64,000 nt of DNA from an uncultured Cohaesibacter sp. GTDB lineage: Bacteria > Pseudomonadota > Alphaproteobacteria > Rhizobiales > Cohaesibacteraceae. This document shows positions 35,461 through 44,478 of this stretch, in pieces; positions within the stretch are counted from its first letter, which is position 1, and every line of letters begins with the position of its first letter. Under the pieces are notes generated by a model that was given only the letters and a program-made list of their open reading frames with translations, was not told the DNA's origin and made no database searches. A program made the translations under genes and the position numbers. The stretch spans positions 1,094,775 through 1,158,774 of the forward strand of contig NZ_OY781091.1 in the NCBI RefSeq assembly GCF_963676275.1. The letters run 5' to 3'.

Positions 35461-37647
35461 ATGCTAGAATTTGCCCGAATGTTCATGTCGATTGCGGGGC
35501 TCGGCTTGCCGATGGGACTGATTATGGTTCTGTCCGGGCGCGTCAGATATCGCAATGAACTGGACACTTTCTTGCGGCTGGTATCAGCCTATTGCATCTC
35601 GATTATCCTCTATTGGGTGATTGGCTACGGCATATATAGCGGCGACACCATACATGGGATGGTTGGCGCAAACGGTGGTATTCTCAACCGGTTGGACCTG
35701 ATGCAGGGGGAACCGGATCTCTATCTCCTCGTCCTGTTTGCCATTCCGCCCATCGCAGCCGCAGCAGCCATGGTCGAGCGCGGCCGCTATCAGGTGGGCA
35801 ATCTTCTCGTTGCAGCGGTTGCGGTGCTCGTCGCTCCTGTCACCGCGCACTGGAGCAAGCATTCCGGGCTTGATGGTGAAGGCTGGCTGTTTGCGCATGG
35901 CTTCAAGGATATTGGTGGGCTGGTCGTCATCTTTCTTTCCGCCGGATTTGTTGCTCTTGCCGTGTCCATCGTGCTCGGGACGCGCCTTGGGCGCTTTCCC
36001 ATGCAGATGGGGCGGCCGCGCGGCCATAGCCCGACATGGTATGGCATGGGTGTCATCCTGATCGTGACCTCGACGATCATCCTCACCGCCATGCAGGCCG
36101 AAAGCATAGAGGCGATGAGTACGGCCTTCTATGTCATGCTGATTGGCGTCAGTTTCTCCGCCGTATCCGGCTCGGTGCTGCCGCTTCTGTTTCGGCGGAG
36201 CGAAACCACGCAGACCGTCTCGACCTCGGTGCTGGCCGGAACCGTCGCCCTGACGGCAGTGGCTTCCTTTGCCGAGCCAGCGGATGCGGCGCTGATCGGA
36301 ATGCTCTCCGGTGCCTTCTCTGTCGGTTTCAATCACATTCTGGAGACGATCGAGGTCGATGATCCGGGCGAACTGATTTCGGCCTTTCTGTCCGGTGGCT
36401 TTGTCGGTGGGCTGATGGCCCCGCTGGCCTGGTCTGGAACAAGCGCATCTCTGGCCAGCGAGTTTGTAACCCAACTGGTGGGCATCTGCGCCATCGCGGG
36501 CTGGTCATTTTGCGTGACGCTGCTGGTGGCCCTCTTGTTGAAGTTCACCATTGGCCTGCGCGTCAGCGAAACGGATGAAAAGCGCGGCCTTTCCATCTCG
36601 CATTTCGGCTTTTCCAGCGAACCGGATTTCATCATCTCCAGAGTGATGCATTTCAACGATCAGCCCCAACATGCCGAGGGCGAGCGGAATTCGGCATTGA
36701 CCGCACTGGCGGCGAATTTCTCATCCTCCATCGTCAAGCTGCATGAGGAAACCAGCAAGGCGAGCGAGCGTATTCTGTCCACCAGTTCCGATCCCAAGAA
36801 AGGGGCGGCGATGGTGGCGCGCATCCGGCTGGCGGAAGACAGCGTTCGCGTCAAAGCCGAAGATATCCTGATGCTGCTCGAAGACATCCTGAAAACCGGA
36901 GAAGGGGGAGATCTGGGAAGCGAGCGCTTTCGGCAATGGGGTCAGGAAGCGGTCGACAAGCTGCTTTCCCCGGTAGAAAATGACATCAAGAAGCTGGCCC
37001 GGCATATTCCATTGCAGGCGGACCTGTCTGAGCTTGAGAATATCATCATAACAGCGGCGGAAATCCTGTCTCAGGGTGTGCATCAGATCGAACTGATGCG
37101 CGATCTGGAAGAAGCGCAGGTCGAAGGCTTTTTCTCTCGCGATCATATTTGTGATTTTGCCCTGCTGTTGCACGAGAAGAGCCGCCGTATCAAGGCCGTC
37201 GCCGAAGTGCGCAATCGGCCGGTTCAGATCGATTGTGCTGTCACCAAGGGATTGACCGTCAATGGCGATGCGAATGCCTTCTCCCGTATTCTCCTGCTGA
37301 CAGTGGAGGGCGCACTCAACCGTCAACTGAGCGATGGGGTCAAGCCGGTCCGCATCGAGTTGAAGGAGCACAGCTCCGGGCAATATGTCATTCTCGATTG
37401 TCTGGACACGGGGACAGCATTGTCCGCGCGCCAAATCCGGGCCATTCGCGATCCTCTCAGTGAAGATCGGGCTCTGGATGAATTGGGGCTGGGGCAGATC
37501 CTGCCGCTCATTCTGGTTTCCCAGCTTGTCAGGGCAATGGGCGGGGAATTTGCCATTTCGAGCGAACATCAGGCCGGAACCCATTTGCGCTGTCGCTTCA
37601 GAAAAAGACAGAAGAAAATCCAGAAGAGCCCGCGCAAGGCCGCCTGA
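35461..37647 (+). CDS. Amt-fold membrane sensor fused to a histidine-kinase-like ATPase domain
   Basis: The 728-residue protein joins an 11-helix Amt/MEP/Rh-like domain (about residues 1-375) to a cytoplasmic region ending in a HATPase-like domain (about 575-705). Amt landmarks are WSKHSGLDGEGWLFAHGFKD with Asp150, LAGTVALTAVASFAEPADAA, and VDDPGELISAFLSGGFVGGL. Both pore-histidine positions are non-His: I157 or F158 for the first, A308 or F309 for the second. The ATPase has an N-box-like EGALN, a weak G1 (DTGTAL) and GLGQILPLILVSQL. I find no clear H-box. It is more likely an ammonium or pH sensor than a transporter. No partner response regulator is adjacent. Confidence 0.8.
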   Translation: MLEFARMFMSIAGLGLPMGLIMVLSGRVRYRNELDTFLRLVSAYCISIILYWVIGYGIYSGDTIHGMVGANGGILNRLDLMQGEPDLYLLVLFAIPPIAAAAAMVERGRYQVGNLLVAAVAVLVAPVTAHWSKHSGLDGEGWLFAHGFKDIGGLVVIFLSAGFVALAVSIVLGTRLGRFPMQMGRPRGHSPTWYGMGVILIVTSTIILTAMQAESIEAMSTAFYVMLIGVSFSAVSGSVLPLLFRRSETTQTVSTSVLAGTVALTAVASFAEPADAALIGMLSGAFSVGFNHILETIEVDDPGELISAFLSGGFVGGLMAPLAWSGTSASLASEFVTQLVGICAIAGWSFCVTLLVALLLKFTIGLRVSETDEKRGLSISHFGFSSEPDFIISRVMHFNDQPQHAEGERNSALTALAANFSSSIVKLHEETSKASERILSTSSDPKKGAAMVARIRLAEDSVRVKAEDILMLLEDILKTGEGGDLGSERFRQWGQEAVDKLLSPVENDIKKLARHIPLQADLSELENIIITAAEILSQGVHQIELMRDLEEAQVEGFFSRDHICDFALLLHEKSRRIKAVAEVRNRPVQIDCAVTKGLTVNGDANAFSRILLLTVEGALNRQLSDGVKPVRIELKEHSSGQYVILDCLDTGTALSARQIRAIRDPLSEDRALDELGLGQILPLILVSQLVRAMGGEFAISSEHQAGTHLRCRFRKRQKKIQKSPRKAA

Positions 37648-37774
37648 TCTTCAACAGGATCAGCAATCCGCTCAATCCTCACCATGCCCGCTATATAGCC
37701 GCAGAAGGCAGCCCCAATACCGGCCGGCAATCACCCACTGGCAAGCTACTGGCAAGCCACCTGCTACTCGGCCG

Positions 37775-39574
37775 CTAATGCAGGGTTTTGCGCTCGGTAG
37801 GAGCCAACGCCGCATTGATATGTCCAAGGGCCAGACTCAGTTGATCGCTGACAGGCTTGGTGGCGTCCAGTTCGATCCAGCGGGGCCAGCGCTTGCGCTC
37901 TTGCGCGCTCTGGGCCTGATCCCCGGCAGACATGGAAAGCCGGTAGCCCTCGTCGCCATCCATATGGCTGGGCAGAAATGCCGAAAGGGCTTCCCGTCGC
38001 CGCATGTCCTCCTGACGGCATTTGATCAGGTTGAAGGCGACGAGAGAAGATGAAAGTCCCATATCTTCGGCCAGATCGGTCAACAGGTGACGATGGAAGG
38101 GCTCGTCAAAATTCCCTTCCAGAATAACCGAATAGCCCGCGCCCAGAGCCCGCCGGGCCTTGTCGGTCATGCGTCGATAAACCAGTTCCCAAACCGAGCC
38201 TCGGGTTGCCGAGAGCGGCAGATCGGCGATGGTCTCGACCTCATAGAGCGCCAGACATTCCTGTTCTGCCGACAGATAAAGCGCACCGGGCATCCGTCCG
38301 GTCATCGGGGCGAGCAGGCGGGCCAGATTGGAACGGTCTGACTGGTTTGCGCCATTGATAACAATCAGGCGGGTCTCATCCTGCAACAGGCTGTCTCTGG
38401 CTGTCTTGACATGCCCCTGCAGGACGCTTTCTTCCGTACCGCCCCTGAGCAGACCAGAAGGCACAGACTGCCCCGTGCTGGCGCGTGCATTCACCGTCGC
38501 CTTGATATTCTTGGCATCAGCCAGCGCTTGCAGGAAAATATAGAGATCCAGCACCTGCAATCCGTCAAGCGCATGACTGTCAAACAGCCGGTTGCAATAA
38601 TGGGAGAAGACCCAGTTGGCCTGACGCGAGAAACCGCGAGACCAGAGTTCTCCGATCAGGGTTGCCAGATCATAGAAGGGATCGCCGATATGATCGCGCA
38701 TCAGGCTTTTGGAGCCATTCACCTTGGGATTGACCATCCGCAGGCCATCATTCAGCTTGACGACATTGCGCAAACGCAGATTGCCATGGATCTGACCGAA
38801 CAGGCCTTTTTCGGCGCGGCGATGAATGGCGTCTTTCATCCGGTCCAACTGATCCTGTGCCCGGTTGAAACAGGCGCGCAGCGTGTTCTTTTTCGACTTC
38901 TGGGCGAGTTTGCGCACCACCGGTTCCAGATCATCAAACATGTCATTCATCAGCATCAGCCAGGAAATCACATGCTGGCTGGCATGGTCGATGAGCTGCC
39001 CCTGAGGCACCAGACGGGCCAATTCGCGGCATTCGGCGAAATTGGGTTGATAGAGCTCGGCAAAATGATCATAGCGCTTGGAGAAATCATAGCGGTGCAA
39101 AACAATGACCCAGTCAACGATGGCGCTCTCGTCGCCATGGCTGATAACGTCCTGCACCAGATCAAGCCTTTCCATGCTCGGCAATTGCATGGTCAGTGTC
39201 TTGCCCCGTTCGCGAATGGGAATGAGATCCAGATATAGCTCCGGAGCATAGCTGCGGCCCAGCGACACTTCCCGGGCTGCCAGACTGTGGCGCTGCGCCA
39301 GCGAAAAGGGCTCGTTGCGGCCAAGGGCATTGCGGCGCAAAAGCTTGTAGCAATAGGGGCCAGCCATGAAAAACAGGAATTGCGGCGTCTCCTGACGCTC
39401 GACAGGTGCATCAAGACCATAGCTTGCCGGATTGCTCAAAAAGGAAATGACCTTCTCCTGCATTTGGGCATAGCGATCCATTGCCGCCGGAGCAGCCTTG
39501 CCAAGGGCACCTTCTGACTCTGGAGAGCCGACAGCGGAAGAGTGCTTTCTTCTTTGGGAGCTTGGAATGCTCAT
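37775..39574 (-). CDS. APH-like plus P-loop kinase-like fusion with degenerate active sites
   Basis: The 599-residue protein has the domain order of COG2187-COG0645 fusions: an aminoglycoside phosphotransferase-like domain (about residues 40-350), then a P-loop kinase-like domain (about 400-590). Key positions are altered in both. The Brenner-type HGDLHLGN is HGNLRLRN (catalytic Asp replaced by Asn265), the metal-binding D-P is N-P (Asn282), and the Walker A GxSGxGKS is GANQSDRS, with Arg in place of Lys. It is probably a pseudokinase or binding protein. I start at ATG 39574 (SIPSSQRR follows); a TTG 36 nt upstream is weaker. Neighbours give no functional hint. Confidence 0.75.
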   Translation of the reverse strand: MSIPSSQRRKHSSAVGSPESEGALGKAAPAAMDRYAQMQEKVISFLSNPASYGLDAPVERQETPQFLFFMAGPYCYKLLRRNALGRNEPFSLAQRHSLAAREVSLGRSYAPELYLDLIPIRERGKTLTMQLPSMERLDLVQDVISHGDESAIVDWVIVLHRYDFSKRYDHFAELYQPNFAECRELARLVPQGQLIDHASQHVISWLMLMNDMFDDLEPVVRKLAQKSKKNTLRACFNRAQDQLDRMKDAIHRRAEKGLFGQIHGNLRLRNVVKLNDGLRMVNPKVNGSKSLMRDHIGDPFYDLATLIGELWSRGFSRQANWVFSHYCNRLFDSHALDGLQVLDLYIFLQALADAKNIKATVNARASTGQSVPSGLLRGGTEESVLQGHVKTARDSLLQDETRLIVINGANQSDRSNLARLLAPMTGRMPGALYLSAEQECLALYEVETIADLPLSATRGSVWELVYRRMTDKARRALGAGYSVILEGNFDEPFHRHLLTDLAEDMGLSSSLVAFNLIKCRQEDMRRREALSAFLPSHMDGDEGYRLSMSAGDQAQSAQERKRWPRWIELDATKPVSDQLSLALGHINAALAPTERKTLH

Positions 39575-39937
39575 TGGATCCGGTCCTGATCGCCTTTTTA
39601 CTTGGAGCAAAATCTCTCAATGCTTGCAACGAAATGTAAATGAATTGCCGAGAGGTCGGGCCGGAGTTTGGCGAGGATGACAAAGAACTGCATTGATGGA
39701 AATCAAGCTAAGTAAAAAGTAGAAATACCTAAGTATAGTCTTGGGGTTTTGTCTAATATTGTAATATGGAGACAAGGACTTATGCCTGTTGGAATATTCT
39801 TGAAACAAGAGAGTGAGGCAGGCTCTGAATATTGCTTGGGCTGAGAGAGTAATTGCCTGTCAGAACCGGCCGGCAGGATCATGATTCACGGTTATGAGGG
39901 CGACAAAAGAAGTTCGGCGCGTTGGGAGGCGCGGCAA
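39575..39937. other. AT-rich divergent intergenic region
   Basis: These 363 bp separate the kinase-like gene from the 123-residue hypothetical gene. The middle (39690-39780) is strongly AT-rich and probably holds both promoters. I see no RNA gene or palindrome worth naming. Confidence 0.5.
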
Positions 39938-40309
39938 ATGACTGACAGCAAGATGAAGAAGATTCGATTGAATCTTGCGCGCAATCCACAATATCCCAAC
40001 GGCAGTGCGCGCCATGGATACGAATTTGTCGCCCCGTTGAATGCTGAAGGCTTCATTGATCCCGAGCATTGGCGCTCCGAACGCGCGCACTGTCTTGTGC
40101 GCCGTTTCTGGGATGGCGAAGAGGATGAACATGGTCATCTTGTCCACCGTCCGGGCGGCAGCTGGGCCTTTACCTATGACGAAGACGATGATGTCGAGGC
40201 GGGTTACCGTTTCGGAAAACATGCCTTCGTGCCCGGAGAATATGTCTCGATCAAGGATGAAGACGGGATATTATTCACCTTCCAGGTGAGCACGGTTGAG
40301 GCGCCCTGA
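39938..40309 (+). CDS. Conserved hypothetical protein, 123 residues
   Basis: The protein reads IRLNLARNPQYPNGSARHGY, then EFVAPL, GHLVHRPGGSWAF, and GKHAFVPGEYVSIKDEDG with FQVSTVEAP at the end. I recognise this as a soluble protein widespread in Alphaproteobacteria without known function; the conserved His, Trp and acidic residues suggest a compact beta fold. GGGAGG lies 8 nt before ATG 39938, which favours it over an in-frame ATG at 39881. It appears to be transcribed alone. Confidence 0.72.
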   Translation: MTDSKMKKIRLNLARNPQYPNGSARHGYEFVAPLNAEGFIDPEHWRSERAHCLVRRFWDGEEDEHGHLVHRPGGSWAFTYDEDDDVEAGYRFGKHAFVPGEYVSIKDEDGILFTFQVSTVEAP

Positions 40310-40382
40310 TCCTTGCTTTCGGGCGCGGCTGTTGTGAATGAGCGGGCGAGGGTGCGCCGTTTGGCGCAGTTGGCGCGTCGGT

Positions 40383-40396
40383 TTGAGTCAGATCAA
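40383..40396. promoter_or_regulatory. Imperfect FNR/FixK-type box
   Basis: TTGAGTCAGATCAA matches TTGAT-N4-ATCAA with one mismatch. It lies 75 bp after the 123-residue gene and not clearly upstream of any gene, so it may be fortuitous. Confidence 0.25.
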
Positions 40397-40501
40397 CGTG
40401 AACAATTGGGCGAATCAAGATGCTGAACGGATCTCAGCTTCAGGAAGCCGCTCACAAGCAGTCCCCCCGCTTGAAGCCGAGATGATTTTGGCGCATCGCC
40501 T

Positions 40502-40578
40502 GTCTTGAACATGAGGGCCCGTCTTGAACATTGGGGCCCGTCTTGAACATGAGGGACAGTCCCTGAATATGAGGGAGA
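40502..40578. repeat. Short tandem repeat, 19-bp unit, about four copies
   Basis: GTCTTGAACATGAGGGCCC (40502-40520) is followed by GTCTTGAACATTGGGGCCC (40521-40539), a third copy ending GGGACA (40540-40558), and a diverged fourth, GTCCCTGAATATGAGGGAG. It lies in the 420-bp gap between the 123-residue gene and the 3' end of the Pat-type gene. No coding frame across it is convincing. Confidence 0.85.
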
Positions 40579-40732
40579 GAGTCCGGGCTTTGTGCTAAAT
40601 GCCAAAGAAGAGCAGAGAAAGGCAAATGCGGTAGCTTTCCTTTGAGCTTTTCTTGATCGGGAGTGCTGCTGCTCTCTGGCGGTTGCACTCCCGTCGCTTT
40701 TCTCATTGCACCTCCTGCGGAGGCAGGTGCCT

Positions 40733-43447
40733 CTAGATGAGGTTGGCGATTTTTTCCGATATATTGGGCACCTTGAAGACCATATGCACCAGATCAGGAT
40801 CATCAGGGTCCATTTTGGTTGCAAATCCAAGGGCCTCGCACATCTGGCGCATGGTCTGGTTGGAGCGCAGGACTTCACCTTCCACCTCCGCAAAGCCATC
40901 CTTTTCGGCATAGGCCAATATCAGCTTCATCAGCAACCAGCCCAGTCCCAATCCCTTGAGATCCGAACGGACCATGACGGCATATTCGCCCTTCTCATGA
41001 TTGGCATCCCCCATCAGGCGCACCGAGCCAATCATTTCGCCGCTCTCCTTGTCCAGTGCGATGAAAGCCATCGAGCGGGCATAGTCGATCTGGGTCAGCC
41101 GTGCGATGAAGGCATGGTTGATGCTGCGCGCCGAGGAGAAGAAACGAAGGCGCATGTCGTCATCGGTGACCCGCTCGAAGAAGGCCGGGAAGAGGGCCTC
41201 ATCTTCCGGGCGCATTGGGCGGATAAAGGCAACGCTGCCATCCTTGAGTTCGCGCTCCTGCTCCCATTCGTTCGGATAGGGCTTGATGGCAAACCGGGTA
41301 TGCGGATGGTCATGCTGCTCTGTCTGGGCCACGCGCACGCGGGCATCGACAATCACATTGCCGCTGACATCAGCCAGCACCGGATTGAAATCAAGCTCCT
41401 GAATTTCCGGAAAGTCGGCGATCATCTGGCTCATGCGCACCAGCATTTCCGCCAGAGCATCCTTGTCGCAAGGGGCGGTATCGCGATAGCCCTCAAGACG
41501 CCGGTTGACCCGGGTTTTCTCGATCATCGCTCGCGCCGAAAGCAGATCCAGCGGCGGCAAGGCCAAAGCCTTGTCGCGAATGACCTCAACTGCGGTGCCG
41601 CCGCGCCCGAAGACCATGACCGGGCCGAACACCTCGTCCACCATCATCCCGAACAGCAATTCGATCGCATGTGGTTTGCGGATCATGGGATGCACGGTAA
41701 CGCCCTTGATACAGGAGGCCGGATAGACATCCTTGGCCCGATTGAGCACCTGCTGAGCTGCGGTTGCCACCGCGCCCGTGTTGGTCAGCCCCAACACGAC
41801 ACCGCCGATATCGGACTTGAAACGGATATCGGGACTGTTGATCTTGACGACTGCCGCCCCGTAACGGGCCAGAATGGGAGCCGCCAGCTGCGCCGCTTCC
41901 ACGGCGGTGGTCGCTGCTGAGGATTCTGCCATCGGCAACCCGTAGGCATTGAGCAAGGTCGAGACGTCAACCGCGTCAAGGCAGTCATTGCCCTGCATCA
42001 GGGCATCATCAATGACGGTTCGCGCCGCTTCATAATCAGGCTGGAATGTACCCAGTGCCGGAGGCATCAGCATCAACTGATCTTGCGCCTTCATATGGCG
42101 CAGGACATAGGACAGACCCTGAATGGCATCGGCCGGTGTTTCGAAATGCGCGATATCGGCATTTTCGTAAAGCTTGGCCACGCTCGGCCCGCCGCCCAGT
42201 CTCACCGCGAAGACCGGTATCCGCCGCTTGCCGGCCTTTTTGCGTTCGGCCAGCAAATCGATGATGCTATGGGCCGCTTCCTCGCTGGACCCGATCGCAG
42301 AGGGGCAGAACATGCCCAGCACCACATGCACCCCCTTGTCATCCATCACCGCATCTAGCGCCGCCTTGTAGCGGGTCGTATCGGCATCGGTGACGATATA
42401 GACCGGATTGTTGCGAGACCAGCCGGCGGGCAATATCTGATCCAGTGTCTCGATCGTCTCCGGGCTGAGCTCGGCCAGTGTCCCTTGCTTCTCGACCAGA
42501 TGATCGACCGCCAAGACGCCGACGCCATTGCTGTTTGTGACGATCGCCAGATCCGTTCCCTTGAGCGAGCGCAGATGGTTCAGCGTTTCAACCGCATCGA
42601 AAATTTCATGCAGGCTATAGACCCGCAGCAATCCGGCCCGTTCGAAGGCCGCATCATACACCTCGTCGGCACCGGCCAGCGCGCTTTTGCGCGAGGCCAC
42701 AGCAGCCAAGCCTTGCGGGTGGCGGCCGGTTTTCATCAGAATGACCGGCTTGGCGCGCGCAGCCGCACGGGCAGAGGTCATGAATTTGCGCGAGTCCCTG
42801 ATATTCTCGATATAGAGCAGGATCGCGCGCGTGCGCGCATCCATGGCGAAATAGTCCAGCATGTCGGCAATATCGACATCAACCTTGTCTCCCAATGCGA
42901 CAAGGCCGGAGAAGCCGACATTATTGTGGCTGGCCCATTCGGCAACCGAGGTGACAATGGCACTTGATTGCGAGATCATGGCCAGATCTCCGGGCAATCC
43001 CGGCACATGGCTGAAGGATGCATTGAGGCCCGCTGCCGGTGACAATACCCCGATTGTGTTCGGGCCGAGCAGGCGCATATTGTAACGCGCTGCGGCTTCC
43101 GCTGCCGCTTCGGCTTGCGATCCGGCACCAGACCCCATGGCGATGGAAAGGATGATGGCACCGCGGCAGCCCTTTTTGCCGAGCTGTTCAATGGTGTTCA
43201 CCACCGACGGCGGGGCGATGGCCACGATGGCCAGATCGACCTGACCATCAATGTCATCTATGGATTTGTGGAGCGGGAAGCCATCCAGTTCGCCGCCGCG
43301 CGGATTCACCAGATAGAGCTTGTCGTGATAGCGGCTTTCCAGAAGGTTTCTCACCAGAGCATTGCCGATGCTGCCTTCTTTGGAAGATGCGCCGATAAGG
43401 GCGACATTGCGAGGATGAAAAAAAACATCGAGATTGAAACTGCTCAT
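40733..43447 (-). CDS. Pat-type protein acetyltransferase (acyl-CoA synthetase-like plus GNAT)
   Basis: The 904-residue protein has the NDP-forming acyl-CoA synthetase layout (CoA-binding domain with PRNVALIGASSKEGSIGNAL, ligase domain, ATP-grasp domain with VKINSPDIRFKSDIGGVVLG and FGRGGTAVEV) and a C-terminal GNAT domain (about residues 730-890, VMVRSDLKGLGLGWLLMKLI). The phospho-His loop SHTGAL of active synthetases reads SRKSAL here, so the synthetase part is probably a regulatory acyl-CoA sensor, as in Pat/PatZ lysine acetyltransferases that inactivate acetyl-CoA synthetase. Length is typical. It is transcribed alone from an AT-rich upstream gap. Confidence 0.88.
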   Translation of the reverse strand: MSSFNLDVFFHPRNVALIGASSKEGSIGNALVRNLLESRYHDKLYLVNPRGGELDGFPLHKSIDDIDGQVDLAIVAIAPPSVVNTIEQLGKKGCRGAIILSIAMGSGAGSQAEAAAEAAARYNMRLLGPNTIGVLSPAAGLNASFSHVPGLPGDLAMISQSSAIVTSVAEWASHNNVGFSGLVALGDKVDVDIADMLDYFAMDARTRAILLYIENIRDSRKFMTSARAAARAKPVILMKTGRHPQGLAAVASRKSALAGADEVYDAAFERAGLLRVYSLHEIFDAVETLNHLRSLKGTDLAIVTNSNGVGVLAVDHLVEKQGTLAELSPETIETLDQILPAGWSRNNPVYIVTDADTTRYKAALDAVMDDKGVHVVLGMFCPSAIGSSEEAAHSIIDLLAERKKAGKRRIPVFAVRLGGGPSVAKLYENADIAHFETPADAIQGLSYVLRHMKAQDQLMLMPPALGTFQPDYEAARTVIDDALMQGNDCLDAVDVSTLLNAYGLPMAESSAATTAVEAAQLAAPILARYGAAVVKINSPDIRFKSDIGGVVLGLTNTGAVATAAQQVLNRAKDVYPASCIKGVTVHPMIRKPHAIELLFGMMVDEVFGPVMVFGRGGTAVEVIRDKALALPPLDLLSARAMIEKTRVNRRLEGYRDTAPCDKDALAEMLVRMSQMIADFPEIQELDFNPVLADVSGNVIVDARVRVAQTEQHDHPHTRFAIKPYPNEWEQERELKDGSVAFIRPMRPEDEALFPAFFERVTDDDMRLRFFSSARSINHAFIARLTQIDYARSMAFIALDKESGEMIGSVRLMGDANHEKGEYAVMVRSDLKGLGLGWLLMKLILAYAEKDGFAEVEGEVLRSNQTMRQMCEALGFATKMDPDDPDLVHMVFKVPNISEKIANLI

Positions 43448-43926
43448 CTGAAATCGAAGCCTCTGCCTGCGTGGACGTCAATTCATCAACGGCATGTGCT
43501 GGAGATAAAATATTGAGGATAGTCTGTTTCAAAGTGCTTTGATTTTCAAAGCTTTTCGCGCCGATTTGTCCAGAAGTATAATGCACCCACTGAACGGGCT
43601 GGAGAACATGTCCGCCAGACGTAATTTGCTTTTGGATGTACAAGAGATTTCTATGATTAGAGTTAATGAATAATAAATTGCGAGAGTGGTGATTATTGAA
43701 GTAATGACTGATAAAGTGGGGTTTTTGCAAATATAAATACTGTTATTTTTAGAATTAACTAGTAAAATTTAAATTTAATTATTTAATGTCACAATGTGTA
43801 TTTTGTGTCTCGGTTTAATAATTTGCACTTCTTTTTGAAGTAAGGTTTTGAAGCAAAGGAACAAAAATTTTAAACCTTGCAGCTAGTCTGGAATGAAGTC
43901 ATGGACTTGCTGCTGGGAGGCCAACA
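43448..43926. other. AT-rich intergenic region
   Basis: About 480 bp, among the most AT-rich in the window (especially 43620-43870). It must hold the divergent promoters of the Pat-type gene and the small coiled-coil gene. A 21-codon frame from ATG 43610 with GGAG upstream is too short to call. Confidence 0.5.
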
Positions 43927-44280
43927 GTGGAACCAGAAGAGTTTACCAACGAGATCCGAAGGATCAGGGCTGATATCAATAGCTTGGGCAATAAGATCCG
44001 GGCAGCCGACTATGGGCATTCGTCCGATACCAAAATGGTTGCCAAACAGATGGGCGATCTGAAAGAGCAGGTCAACATGCTGCTGCATCAGGTCGCACCT
44101 ATTGAAGATATCCATCTCAAGAGCCTGTCTGTTGAGACAAGGCTTGAGCGCGTCGAGCGTCGACTGAAAAAACAGGATGAAATCAAACAGCTTATGTCAG
44201 TTGAGCAATTGCGCCATACCTGGCTGCCAATCTTTGCCCTGATACAGCTGGTCTTGAGCTGGGCGATCTTTTTCAAATGA
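43927..44280 (+). CDS. Small tail-anchored coiled-coil protein, 117 residues
   Basis: The frame begins at GTG 43927 with GGGAGG 7 nt upstream; no ATG fits. Residues 5-90 are charged and heptad-like (IRRIRADINSLGNKIRA, then METRLERVERRLKKQDE-like), consistent with a coiled coil, and the C terminus is one hydrophobic helix (FALIQLVLSWAIFFK) with no tail beyond it. That predicts a cytoplasmic coiled coil tethered to the inner membrane. I do not recognise a family. It is monocistronic and convergent with the universal stress gene. Confidence 0.65.
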   Translation: MEPEEFTNEIRRIRADINSLGNKIRAADYGHSSDTKMVAKQMGDLKEQVNMLLHQVAPIEDIHLKSLSVETRLERVERRLKKQDEIKQLMSVEQLRHTWLPIFALIQLVLSWAIFFK

Positions 44281-44478
44281 TCCCTTGCGACAGATACCCT
44301 GTTTCCTGCTTTGAGGCTGGATGAAAAGACTGAAATGAGCGGGAGTTCGAGCCGCTCCCATCGCTGCCGCCAAGGGCAGTGCCCCCGATGCCTGTGAGGG
44401 CACCGGGTTTGTTGTGTTTTTGAGACTTAGCCTTTTTGAGACTTGGTCTCGGCTGGGACTTGGCTGTCCGATTGCCGA

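Noticed and set aside
40502-40578. CRISPR-like array
   Set aside because: Copies are directly adjacent without spacers, so this is a simple tandem repeat. No cas genes are present.
40706-41920. Plus-strand open frame of 404 codons opposite the Pat-type gene
   Set aside because: It is antisense to acyl-CoA synthetase and GNAT motifs and has no family sequence of its own.
43610-43675. 21-codon frame with GGAG in the AT-rich gap
   Set aside because: Too short and only 3 nt from its purine run; no supporting context.
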